Shown here piece by piece: positions 1-8,025 of a stretch of DNA of 15,789 nt. Position 1 is the first letter of the stretch, and each line of letters opens with the position of its first letter. The translations under genes and the position numbers were made by a program. Source of the stretch: JBBIKU01 sp037445245 (lineage in GTDB: Bacteria > Chloroflexota > Anaerolineae > Anaerolineales > Anaerolineaceae); assembly GCA_037445245.1 (NCBI GenBank), contig JBBIKU010000041.1:1-15789 (forward strand). The letters are read 5' to 3'. The notes beneath the pieces are model-generated. The model was not told the origin of the DNA and did no database searches. It saw nothing but the letters and a program-made list of their open reading frames with translations.

Positions 1-35
1 AAATAGATTAAGTGGGTAAAATTGCGTTGATATTT

Positions 36-3000
36 CTATGCTGCTCTGTGATCATTGTCGTTGGTTTGTTGCTTCTGACGATACATGTTCAGGTCTGCCT
101 CTCGGTAGACCTCCATTAGGGAATCGCCTTTATCACCGGTGGCAATGCCGAACGAGATGGATACCGGGATCGTGCGGCTGTTCTGGTTGAATTCGGTGAT
201 CGCTTCCTGCAGCCGGGTAACCATTTTGGCAGCGGCAACCGCGTCCACGCCTGGCAAAAGTACGGCGAACTCATCGCCGCCGACACGGGTGATGATATCC
301 TCGGCGCGGAAGACCGCTTGCAAGATGCGGGCGGTTTGCCGCAATAGTTCATCTCCGGCTGCGTGCCCCCAGCGGTCATTGACCGCTTTGAGCTTGTCCA
401 TATCTGCCACCAGGATGCTGATCGGGAAATGACGGCTCTTCTGCAAGCGCTCCAATTCAGTATCGAAAAAAGTGCGGTTGTAGACGCCGGTGAGCGAATC
501 GACAACCGCCAGGCGCTGGGTTTCCTCGAACAAACGGGCGCTCTCGATGGCGACCGCGGCTTGACTGGCAAACACCTGCAGGCGGCTGGCGTGCTCGGTG
601 CTGAAGAAACCTGCTTGGGCGCTATCGAGGCACAAGAAGCCAATGGTTTCGCCTTTGACCACGACCGGGCAGCCCAGGAATGAGTGCCCCCACCCGCTTT
701 CGCCCAGATCGACCCATTGACCACATTCATGAATATTGGCGATGATGAGCGGTTTTTTTGTCTCTGCCATCTGTTTGAAAGTAAAGAATTGCTCAAGAGG
801 GCAGTGAAAGGATTTCAGATATTGATCCATGCCGCGGTTTTCATATCCGCGCCAGTGGGTAATGCGCAGCTTGCCATCCTCCAGCTGCATGACGATGGCG
901 GCATCGTGGGGCACAACTTTGTGTACGTTTTCCAGGATGCGCTCCAGCAAGTCGTTCAAGCGTAGCGAGCTGCTTAACGCCACGGCGCTATCACGCAGTG
1001 CCTCGGTGAGCCTGTGCTGCTGCTGTTCGGCTTCGAGCAATTGCATTTTATGTATCGCTAGGGCAATTTGGTGGGCTGCCTGCTCACCCAGTTCAATTTC
1101 GCGGCGGGTAAAGCGACGGGTGTGGTTCGAGGAGATTATCACCGCGCCCAATTTCTCATCGCCGGCAATCAGCGGCAACCCTAGCAGGGATTTTGCCGGA
1201 AATTCTTCAATGATTTTGCTGCTGATATGAGGTGAATTTCTGACGTCTTCCACTTCCAGAGCGTGCCCGGCGCTGAGTAGCGATTCGGTCAGGGTTTGCT
1301 CGTCGGGATAAGGGGGAATGGCGGGGTATATTTCTCTGAAGGGTCCGTAGGCAGCGACGGGAAGCGCTCTGCGGTTGGCTTCATCCCACAGGGTGATGAA
1401 GGCGCCGTCGGCATCCAACAATTCGCCCATGCGGTCTGCCAGGGTCTGGAGCATGTCCTGCAAAGAAACGCAGCCATAAGCGGCTAGGGTAATTTCGTTC
1501 AACAGCTTCATCTGGTGGGCGGATTTCTGGATCTCTTTGTACAAGTGAGCATTGCGGATGGCAATGGCGGCGTGATGGGTGAAGGCTTGCAACCGCTCAC
1601 CATGAGATGGGTTGAAAAAGTTGGGGGTGGCGCTGTCGAGAAAAATTACTCCGCCCAGTTCGTCGTTGATCAGGATAGGGACGGCGACGTGGGAGCGTAC
1701 CCATTGTCGATCTTTGAAGATAATCCAACCCGAGTGTTGAGCGGTGTCGGGGATGATGATGGGTTGACCGTTTTTGCTCATCGCTCGCACAGAAGGAGTG
1801 TCCAGCAGGGTGGTCAAATGGTTGTGAAGAAATGCTCCTTGAATTTCTTGGTTGAAGCCCCTTGACCGGGCTAGAGAGAATTTGCCTTTGCCCCTTAGCA
1901 AAATGCTGGCAGTGTCATGCGCCATCACTTTGCCGATATTGACCAAAATGCGATCCATTAATTCATCCAGCTCGAGGGTGCTGGTGAGCACGGCTGCGAT
2001 ATCCCGCAAGGCTTCGGCAAGTGCGCGCTGTTGGTGTAATTCCTGTTGGGTGCGCTTGATTTCCGTAACATCCTGTACCGAGTAATAAACTTTCTGAAAC
2101 GTTTTTTCGTATCCCGGTGCAACTGTCCATTTGATGCGCGTGTTCATGCGCTCACCGGTAATTTTAAAGTCTATTCGTTGCCTTTCGGCGCAGGTTTTTC
2201 CCTGCGAAATATCAAGGATGTCTTCCATTGCGGCGCGCTGTGTATCGCGGTTGGAGAACATGCCCAGGTTTGCCAGTAATTGCTGTTTGCTCTCGGCATG
2301 GAACATATCGAGCGTGGCGCGGTTGACATCGGTAACCCGCATGGCGTTGATGCACGCCGCCAGCACATGCGGATTTTTCTTCAAGTAGGAATGTAGTTTT
2401 TTCCTGTCGGTGATATCGATTTTGGCGAGGATATCCACGACGCCCGAGAGATCCTTTTCCCACAGGGATATGGGCGAGTCATCGAACAGGCTGCGGTAGC
2501 GTGCCTGGTTCTCCATCAGGTTTTCTTCGATCTGCTGGCGCTGGATGGTAGCGCCGAGGATGTTGGCAGCGGCTTTCAGGGCGTCGATTTCGGATTCGCT
2601 CCAACTTCGCTCTGTTGTACAGTCGTCAAAACCGAGGAAGCCCCACCATGACGTTTGGATGTGGATGGGCACAATCGCAATCGAGCGAATCCCCTGCGAG
2701 GTCAGAAATAAACGTTCGGCTTCGGTGAAATTTTTTACTACCCCAAAAATCGATTCCCCCCTACCCAGAATTTTGGGCAAAAATGCCAATTGGGGACTCC
2801 ACAGGGGTGCATTTTTCATGTCAGGATTGTCGACCTGTGGTTCAATATCGGCGGCAGTCCATTCGGCGCGCAGGCTGGTGAGCGGGGCGCCGTCGGCGGG
2901 GCGATGATTCTCAAAAAGATAAACCCGGCTGACAGCGGTGGCTTCTCCCAAGCGCGCCAGCACTTTGTCGATGCAATCGTGCCAGTTGCGGGCTGTCAAA

Positions 3001-5006
3001 AGATATTCAGCCGACATTCGTACCGCTTCCAGAATGGCATCCCGGCGGCGAAGGTTGTCCTCTTCCTGACGGTGGATCAGCGCGTTCATGATGATATCAG
3101 CCAGCAGACGCAACAGGCGTTCGTTGCCTTCATGTCCGATACCTTCAGGGCGGGTTGTCGCCAACCCCAGAAACCCGCTTAGCGAGTTCTCGTGGGTGAC
3201 AGGCACGGCAACCATGGATTGAACCCCCAACCGTTCTAAATGCTGCTGCGCTTCTTGTAGATCAAGGGTGGGGCTGGCTTGACAATGGATATGGATTGCT
3301 TCGCCGAGCTGTAACAAGTGCATCGCCCCTGGCAAACGATCTGGCAGGATACTTTCGACAGTTGGGAGCGAAACCCCGTCTCCGTTGGCGCACCACCCAT
3401 AGAGGCGCTCAAGCGCATTGCCATCGCCGGCGAACAGTTTTAGAAAACAGTGATCGGATTGGGAGAATTCACCAATGGTTTTAAGGGTGCGCTCGATTTC
3501 ATTATCGACCTGCTCTGACGACAGGTTGATAAAACGCGAAGAAATGCTTGCCAGCAATTCTTCGCTGGCGAGCCGCTGTTGCAAAGCCTGCTGGACGTGC
3601 AAGCGCTGGCTGATGTCGCGCACGTATTCGACGACCCCGGCAGCGTTGCCCTCGGAGTCAAACAAAGGATAGGCGAACACCTCCAGCCAGCCCCGCCTGC
3701 CGGTGGGAGTCTCGAGGGGCACGATTTCCATTTGGGGAACGCCCTCTGCCATGGCGCGCCGGCTGGGGCAGCTCTCGCAGGGCTGATCTTTTCCATGAAA
3801 GGCTTGATAGCATTTGCAGCCGACTAGGTTTGGAACATGCGGGTACCAACGCTGTAGGGTGGCATTGGTTTGCAAAATGTTCAGATTGCAGTCGGTGACG
3901 CAAATGCCGTCCTGGATGGCGTTAAACATGCTCTCCAGCAATTTATGGCTCTGATCGACTTCTTGATTTGCCTTAACCCATTCACTGATATCGGTGATCA
4001 AGAGCAATTTCGCCCCCGCCCGGCGCGCGGGGTCGATGGGCGAGGACTGCAGTTGGCAATGAAACGGGTTCCCGTTGCGCTGCAGGCTCAAAACCTGAAA
4101 TCCGCACTCAGAGAGGCGGAGAGATTGACCCGGTGGAAGCAGATGGGCGAAACTGCTCTCCAGATTGCAGCCGATAAGTTGGTTCAGGGGTCGATCGAGC
4201 ATTTTTTGAGCTGCCGGGTTAATATCAATCAGGCGGTTATCGGGGTCTAGCACCATCACACCGGTGTGCATGCTTTCGATCACGTGCTGGCGCGCCAGCG
4301 GCACCACATCCAGAAAGCGGGCGCGGAATAAATTCCAGAAGATCAAAACGCCAGAGATGGTAAAAGATATCGGAGTTATGTCTAGGCGGGGAAGCATGCC
4401 CAAGCGAAAAATGTAATTGGCGTTGCTGATCCAGGGAATCAAGGCGGCGATCAGCAAGGGGAGGGTCTGTCGACGGTACCAGTAAGGTTGCGTACTCACC
4501 GCCTGGATCAGCCAGTAAGTGCTGACCGCCGTTAATAAATAGGCATAACCTGAAATAACCCAAAACCAGGGTCCGTAATCCTTGAGGATCACCGGATAGG
4601 GACCTTCGGTGCTGAGGCGGATATTGGTGCGCACCAGTTCGTGCCAGTGATTGGTCCACACCAGCAAAACGGTGACAAGAGGGAGGATCGACAACAACAC
4701 CAGGTTGCGTCGGGTGAGCCATTTGCCCCTGCCGGTGAACTCCATTGTAAACAGAAACCAGGTCAGCGAAAGGGCGACGATTGCAGGATACTGGAAGTTC
4801 ACCCACACGGTTTTCTGATGGAGATCTGGAGCGATCATTTCCAAGGTGTTGAAGAATGACCACCAGGCGGCGGCGATCATGAGGGCGATGAATGGTTTTG
4901 CGCCCGGCGCGCTGGCGCGTTTACGCGTCAGCCACGCCAGAACGACCGCAATCGCAGCCGGAAGCAGGAGAAGGAAGGCATAGGGTGTGAATATCCAGGC
5001 AGTCAT
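36..5006 (-). CDS. Very large multi-sensor diguanylate cyclase (7TM, 3 PAS, 5 GAF, GGDEF)
   Basis: Predicted membrane-anchored diguanylate cyclase of about 1656 residues that makes c-di-GMP from two GTP. Domain order, approximate residues: a 7TM region of the type found at the N-terminus of some histidine kinases (1-230), PAS (240-345), PAS with a four-cysteine cluster (350-470), GAF (478-645), GAF (655-825), PAS (830-985), three further GAFs (995-1155, 1165-1325, 1333-1493), then GGDEF (1497-1650). The catalytic motif reads GGDEF at about 1576-1580. An RAED inhibitory site lies five residues before it, so the cyclase looks active and product-inhibited. There is no EAL, HD-GYP or kinase domain. 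The ATG at 5006 places the first membrane helix at the very N-terminus; a TTG at 5024 would add six residues, and neither start has a strong ribosome binding site. It lies downstream of a second GGDEF gene on the same strand. The ligands of the sensor domains cannot be read from sequence. Confidence 0.93.
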   Translation of the reverse strand: MTAWIFTPYAFLLLLPAAIAVVLAWLTRKRASAPGAKPFIALMIAAAWWSFFNTLEMIAPDLHQKTVWVNFQYPAIVALSLTWFLFTMEFTGRGKWLTRRNLVLLSILPLVTVLLVWTNHWHELVRTNIRLSTEGPYPVILKDYGPWFWVISGYAYLLTAVSTYWLIQAVSTQPYWYRRQTLPLLIAALIPWISNANYIFRLGMLPRLDITPISFTISGVLIFWNLFRARFLDVVPLARQHVIESMHTGVMVLDPDNRLIDINPAAQKMLDRPLNQLIGCNLESSFAHLLPPGQSLRLSECGFQVLSLQRNGNPFHCQLQSSPIDPARRAGAKLLLITDISEWVKANQEVDQSHKLLESMFNAIQDGICVTDCNLNILQTNATLQRWYPHVPNLVGCKCYQAFHGKDQPCESCPSRRAMAEGVPQMEIVPLETPTGRRGWLEVFAYPLFDSEGNAAGVVEYVRDISQRLHVQQALQQRLASEELLASISSRFINLSSEQVDNEIERTLKTIGEFSQSDHCFLKLFAGDGNALERLYGWCANGDGVSLPTVESILPDRLPGAMHLLQLGEAIHIHCQASPTLDLQEAQQHLERLGVQSMVAVPVTHENSLSGFLGLATTRPEGIGHEGNERLLRLLADIIMNALIHRQEEDNLRRRDAILEAVRMSAEYLLTARNWHDCIDKVLARLGEATAVSRVYLFENHRPADGAPLTSLRAEWTAADIEPQVDNPDMKNAPLWSPQLAFLPKILGRGESIFGVVKNFTEAERLFLTSQGIRSIAIVPIHIQTSWWGFLGFDDCTTERSWSESEIDALKAAANILGATIQRQQIEENLMENQARYRSLFDDSPISLWEKDLSGVVDILAKIDITDRKKLHSYLKKNPHVLAACINAMRVTDVNRATLDMFHAESKQQLLANLGMFSNRDTQRAAMEDILDISQGKTCAERQRIDFKITGERMNTRIKWTVAPGYEKTFQKVYYSVQDVTEIKRTQQELHQQRALAEALRDIAAVLTSTLELDELMDRILVNIGKVMAHDTASILLRGKGKFSLARSRGFNQEIQGAFLHNHLTTLLDTPSVRAMSKNGQPIIIPDTAQHSGWIIFKDRQWVRSHVAVPILINDELGGVIFLDSATPNFFNPSHGERLQAFTHHAAIAIRNAHLYKEIQKSAHQMKLLNEITLAAYGCVSLQDMLQTLADRMGELLDADGAFITLWDEANRRALPVAAYGPFREIYPAIPPYPDEQTLTESLLSAGHALEVEDVRNSPHISSKIIEEFPAKSLLGLPLIAGDEKLGAVIISSNHTRRFTRREIELGEQAAHQIALAIHKMQLLEAEQQQHRLTEALRDSAVALSSSLRLNDLLERILENVHKVVPHDAAIVMQLEDGKLRITHWRGYENRGMDQYLKSFHCPLEQFFTFKQMAETKKPLIIANIHECGQWVDLGESGWGHSFLGCPVVVKGETIGFLCLDSAQAGFFSTEHASRLQVFASQAAVAIESARLFEETQRLAVVDSLTGVYNRTFFDTELERLQKSRHFPISILVADMDKLKAVNDRWGHAAGDELLRQTARILQAVFRAEDIITRVGGDEFAVLLPGVDAVAAAKMVTRLQEAITEFNQNSRTIPVSISFGIATGDKGDSLMEVYREADLNMYRQKQQTNDNDHRAA

Positions 5007-5130
5007 AGGCTCTTGCAGCGGCAATGGGGGTTGCTTGGGGAGGAGGTGTCGCTGTTCACCTGGAGGAGTTGTTCAGCTTGGTTAAAAAAACACCCCCATC
5101 AGCCAGAAAGATGATCATACCTTTGAGAAG

Positions 5131-5136
5131 ATTATA
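5131..5136 (-). promoter_or_regulatory. Possible -10 element for the large cyclase gene
   Basis: On the minus strand this reads TATAAT, about 125 bases before the start of the large cyclase. No convincing -35 hexamer lies 16-18 bases upstream, so it is only a candidate. The surrounding gap between the two cyclase genes (5007-5226) is locally AT-rich in its middle. It shows no clear intrinsic terminator for the upstream gene and no recognisable c-di-GMP riboswitch. It could give the large cyclase its own transcript. Confidence 0.3.
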
Positions 5137-5226
5137 CAAAGTTCAATTGGCGAAAAATCACTGATAACGATCTGGAAACCAATTGTAAGGTTACGCTCTG
5201 CTCTCGCCCACTTGCCGGGAATGGGG

Positions 5227-7536
5227 TTAATCGTCTTGCCCTGTCAATCTCTTCTTCTGATACATGCGCAAATCGGCTTCGGTGAGCACCTCTTGGAGCT
5301 GGCAGCTATCGCTGCAGGTCGAAACACCGACCGATAACGCCAGGGGGATGTCCGGCACTTTGTGGTTCGAGCGCTCGACTTCAGCAGAGAGCCGTTGTAC
5401 TACCGCCTGCGCCGTGACTTCGTCGGTTTGGGGCAGCAGCAGGGCAAACTCATCGCCGCCGATGCGGGCGATCAGATCCTCGGCACGTGCAATCGACCTT
5501 AAGGCTTGGGCAGCGCGTTTCAATAACGCATCACCGGCAGCGTGTCCGTAGGTGTCGTTGACGCGTTTCAGGTTGTCTACATCTGCCAGCAGAACGCTGA
5601 TGGGATATTGCCGGCTGCCCTGAAGACGTTTGAGCTCGGCTTCGAAAAAGCCGCGGTTGTACAAGCCGGTCAGAGCGTCGGTGACTGCCAGTCGCTGCAC
5701 CTCGCTATATAAGCGGGCGTTTTCAATGGCAATGGCTGCCTGTTCGGCGAAGGCGATCAGACGGGGGGCTTGCCGCGGGTTGAAGAAGCCCGGGGTGGCG
5801 CTATCCAGACTCAGGAAGCCGGCGATTTTTCCTTTTACGCAGATAGGCGCGCCGGCGTAGGAGCGAACCCATTTCGTGACTGGGAAGGAAACCCAATTCG
5901 GATACTGTTGGGTATCCAGGATGATCAAAGGGTTGCAAGTTTGCGCCATCTGTTTCAATCCCGGCAGATCGTTGATCCTGAGTCCAACGACCGGGTCGTT
6001 GCCTTGCAACGGGGTGTATTTTTCATAACCCCTGCTGCGGGCGACGCGCACAATCCCCGAATTCTCATCGATGAGCATGATGTTGGCTGCGTCATGCGGA
6101 AGCACTTTGCCCACATTGGTCAGGATGCGCTCCAGAAGCTGGTCGATATCGAGGGTGCTGGTGAGGGCAGTAGCCACATCGCTCAGCGCTTCTGCCAGCA
6201 GGCGCTGTTCGCGTTCAGATTCCTGGACGCGCTGGCGTTGAATTGCCAGGGCGTAGAATTCCGCCAGCCGTTGAACGGCGTTCAGGTCTCTGGGAGTGTA
6301 ATCTCGTTCTGGATTGGCGAGAGCGATCAACCCAACCAGCTCGTCTTCCAGTAAAACCGGCACGCCAAGAAGTCTCTCGAGGGCGATGTGCCCTTCCGGT
6401 ACGCCGGCGCTGGCGGGGTAGTCGTGTGGTGTATTGGTGAAAAAAGCCTGGCGGGAATTCAAAGCCGCTCCCCACAGACCGGGATAGCTGCCATCCGGGT
6501 TGCGTGGCAGAACAATGTCTTGCTGATCAGGCGAAACACCGCACAGCCCTGCCGGTATCTCGGTAAGAGTGTGCCCGATGTTGTCGCCGCTGATGGGATC
6601 GATCGACGAGACAAATCCGTGCGCGCTTTGAGTCAGGCTCAAGGCTTGTGCCAAGACGGTGCTGGCGATGCCTTGGAGCGTCGCCGTTGGTGAAATTAAC
6701 GGCTTGTATAATTTGGAAAGGGCGGCGTTGATTACCAGCTCCGATTGCAGGTTGTCGTAATTTTCTAGGTTGTCGGTAATATCGACCGCGAACACAAAAA
6801 GCGACCCGACCTCGCCTTTTTCGTCGAAGTGGGGAATGGCTTTTGCGCTCAGGGTGCGGGTCTGTCCGCCGGGGGTAGGGAGGTTGATCTCAAAGTCAAT
6901 CTTCTCACCCTCAAGCACTTTGGCGAAGTAGGGGGCGGTCAGCCCCAGCGCTTGCGGGATGGCGACCTCGTCGCTCTTCTTGCCGATGAAATCCTCTGTT
7001 TTTATTCCTACCCATTTACTGAAAGCCGCATTAACGTAACGATAACGCAATTGGCGGTCGAAATGCACCACAAAGGTCGGCAGATTTTCCAGCAGCAGTT
7101 CGGACTCGGCGCGCTGAATCTCGAGATCGACTTCCACCTCGTTGAGTTCGTTCAAGTGGCGCTGGAGTTGACGGTGTAACCCGGTAACCCTGCCGACCAA
7201 CGTTGCCGCCAGGAAGAGAATGACGGAGGTGATCAGCGTTTCTTGAAGATGACCGGCATAGATCGCCGGGAAGGGGAATAAAAACAAGAGCAGCAGATTG
7301 GCGGCTGTTCCGAACAGGCTGGCGACCATCCCCGCCAGCGCGCCGTAAAACACGGCAACTACCATCACCGGCAAAAACACCAATGCCAACGAGGAGGTAG
7401 CCAGGATGGGGGTCAGCGTGAGCGCCACCACGCCGTAAATGACGACCGCCAGAACGGTCAGCGCTGCCTTATCGCGCCCACTCAGTAATTTGGTTTGATT
7501 CGCTGGCAGAAGATTGGCTTTGGGCATGGATGACAT
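5227..7536 (-). CDS. Membrane-anchored PAS/GAF/GGDEF diguanylate cyclase
   Basis: Predicted diguanylate cyclase of 769 residues. Residues about 25-115 form a cluster of hydrophobic helices resembling the four-helix DUF4118/KdpD-like membrane domain. A charged, probably helical linker follows (120-148), then PAS (145-260), a divergent GAF (265-435), a second GAF (445-610) and GGDEF (615-765). The catalytic GGDEF is at 693-697, with RAED at 684-687 as the product-inhibition site. No EAL domain is present. The second GAF and the GGDEF closely resemble the C-terminal GAF-GGDEF part of the neighbouring 1656-residue protein, so the two are paralogous at that end. The gene begins 30 bases after the RNase HI stop codon, close enough for one transcript. 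ATG at 7536 is preceded by GAGAG; an alternative ATG lies three codons inside. The signal sensed is unknown. Confidence 0.93.
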   Translation of the reverse strand: MSSMPKANLLPANQTKLLSGRDKAALTVLAVVIYGVVALTLTPILATSSLALVFLPVMVVAVFYGALAGMVASLFGTAANLLLLFLFPFPAIYAGHLQETLITSVILFLAATLVGRVTGLHRQLQRHLNELNEVEVDLEIQRAESELLLENLPTFVVHFDRQLRYRYVNAAFSKWVGIKTEDFIGKKSDEVAIPQALGLTAPYFAKVLEGEKIDFEINLPTPGGQTRTLSAKAIPHFDEKGEVGSLFVFAVDITDNLENYDNLQSELVINAALSKLYKPLISPTATLQGIASTVLAQALSLTQSAHGFVSSIDPISGDNIGHTLTEIPAGLCGVSPDQQDIVLPRNPDGSYPGLWGAALNSRQAFFTNTPHDYPASAGVPEGHIALERLLGVPVLLEDELVGLIALANPERDYTPRDLNAVQRLAEFYALAIQRQRVQESEREQRLLAEALSDVATALTSTLDIDQLLERILTNVGKVLPHDAANIMLIDENSGIVRVARSRGYEKYTPLQGNDPVVGLRINDLPGLKQMAQTCNPLIILDTQQYPNWVSFPVTKWVRSYAGAPICVKGKIAGFLSLDSATPGFFNPRQAPRLIAFAEQAAIAIENARLYSEVQRLAVTDALTGLYNRGFFEAELKRLQGSRQYPISVLLADVDNLKRVNDTYGHAAGDALLKRAAQALRSIARAEDLIARIGGDEFALLLPQTDEVTAQAVVQRLSAEVERSNHKVPDIPLALSVGVSTCSDSCQLQEVLTEADLRMYQKKRLTGQDD

Positions 7537-7540
7537 TTCT

Positions 7541-7554
7541 CTCGCTAAGGCGAG
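7541..7554 (-). other. Small hairpin next to the cyclase ribosome binding site
   Basis: CTCGC and GCGAG flank a four-base loop in the 30-base gap between the RNase HI stop and the 769-residue cyclase start. On the transcribed strand the second arm carries the GAG of the purine-rich ribosome-binding sequence. The hairpin could dampen initiation, but it is only five base pairs and may be chance. Confidence 0.3.
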
Positions 7555-7566
7555 TATATCTGCGGG

Positions 7567-8025
7567 CTAGCGGGGTATCGAACGGTTTGCCAGGCGATCG
7601 ACTCTTGCATTGTTGCGATCACCGGAGTGCCCGCGCACCCAGCGCCAGGTCACGCGGTGGCGACTGGCGGCATCGATGAGCGCCTGCCACAGGTCGCGGT
7701 TGGCGACCTTGCCCGCGCTACCTCTCCAGTTCTTTTTGAGCCAGTTGGGCAGCCATTCGTTGATGCCGCGCTGCAAATACTGCGAATCGGTGTAGAGCGT
7801 CACCTGCATCGGTTGTGGCAGCGCGGATAACGCCCGGATGGCGGCGGTCAGTTCCATGCGGTTGTTGGTGGTGTTCGGCTCGCTGCCGGAAAGGCTTTGT
7901 TCGTGTGCCCACCCTGGGGGTACGTGGTCGTTGAAAATCATTAGCGCTGCCCAACCGCCCGGGCCGGGATTGGGTTCGCAGGCGCCGTCGGTATAGATCT
8001 TTACTGCAGGAAGGTTGGCGCTCAT
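7567..8025 (-). CDS. rnhA: Ribonuclease HI
   Basis: Type 1 RNase H of 152 residues, the usual length for bacterial RNase HI. It cleaves the RNA strand of RNA-DNA hybrids in the cytoplasm (R-loops, primer removal). The N-terminal motif YTDGACEPNPGPGG carries the first catalytic aspartate (D13). NRMEL gives E58, YTDSQY gives D80, RGHSGD gives H133 and ARVDRLAN gives D143, so the full D-E-D-D set and the catalytic histidine are present. The basic segment around 96-110 fits the substrate-binding handle region. The start is the ATG at 8025. It overlaps the stop of the upstream lipoprotein gene as ATGA, which implies translational coupling. The reading frame stays open upstream to 8214, but that stretch lies inside the lipoprotein gene and has no RNase H similarity. 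Coupling to a binding-protein gene has no obvious functional logic. Confidence 0.96.
   Translation of the reverse strand: MSANLPAVKIYTDGACEPNPGPGGWAALMIFNDHVPPGWAHEQSLSGSEPNTTNNRMELTAAIRALSALPQPMQVTLYTDSQYLQRGINEWLPNWLKKNWRGSAGKVANRDLWQALIDAASRHRVTWRWVRGHSGDRNNARVDRLANRSIPR

Noticed and set aside
4237..4863. Minus-strand open frame of 208 codons overlapping the cyclase membrane domain in another frame
   Set aside because: It lies entirely inside the large cyclase gene, whose own frame gives a clear 7TM domain; the alternative translation has no membrane or domain pattern.
5007..5226. c-di-GMP riboswitch upstream of the large cyclase
   Set aside because: The GEMM-type conserved segments and paired stems are not present on either strand of this gap.
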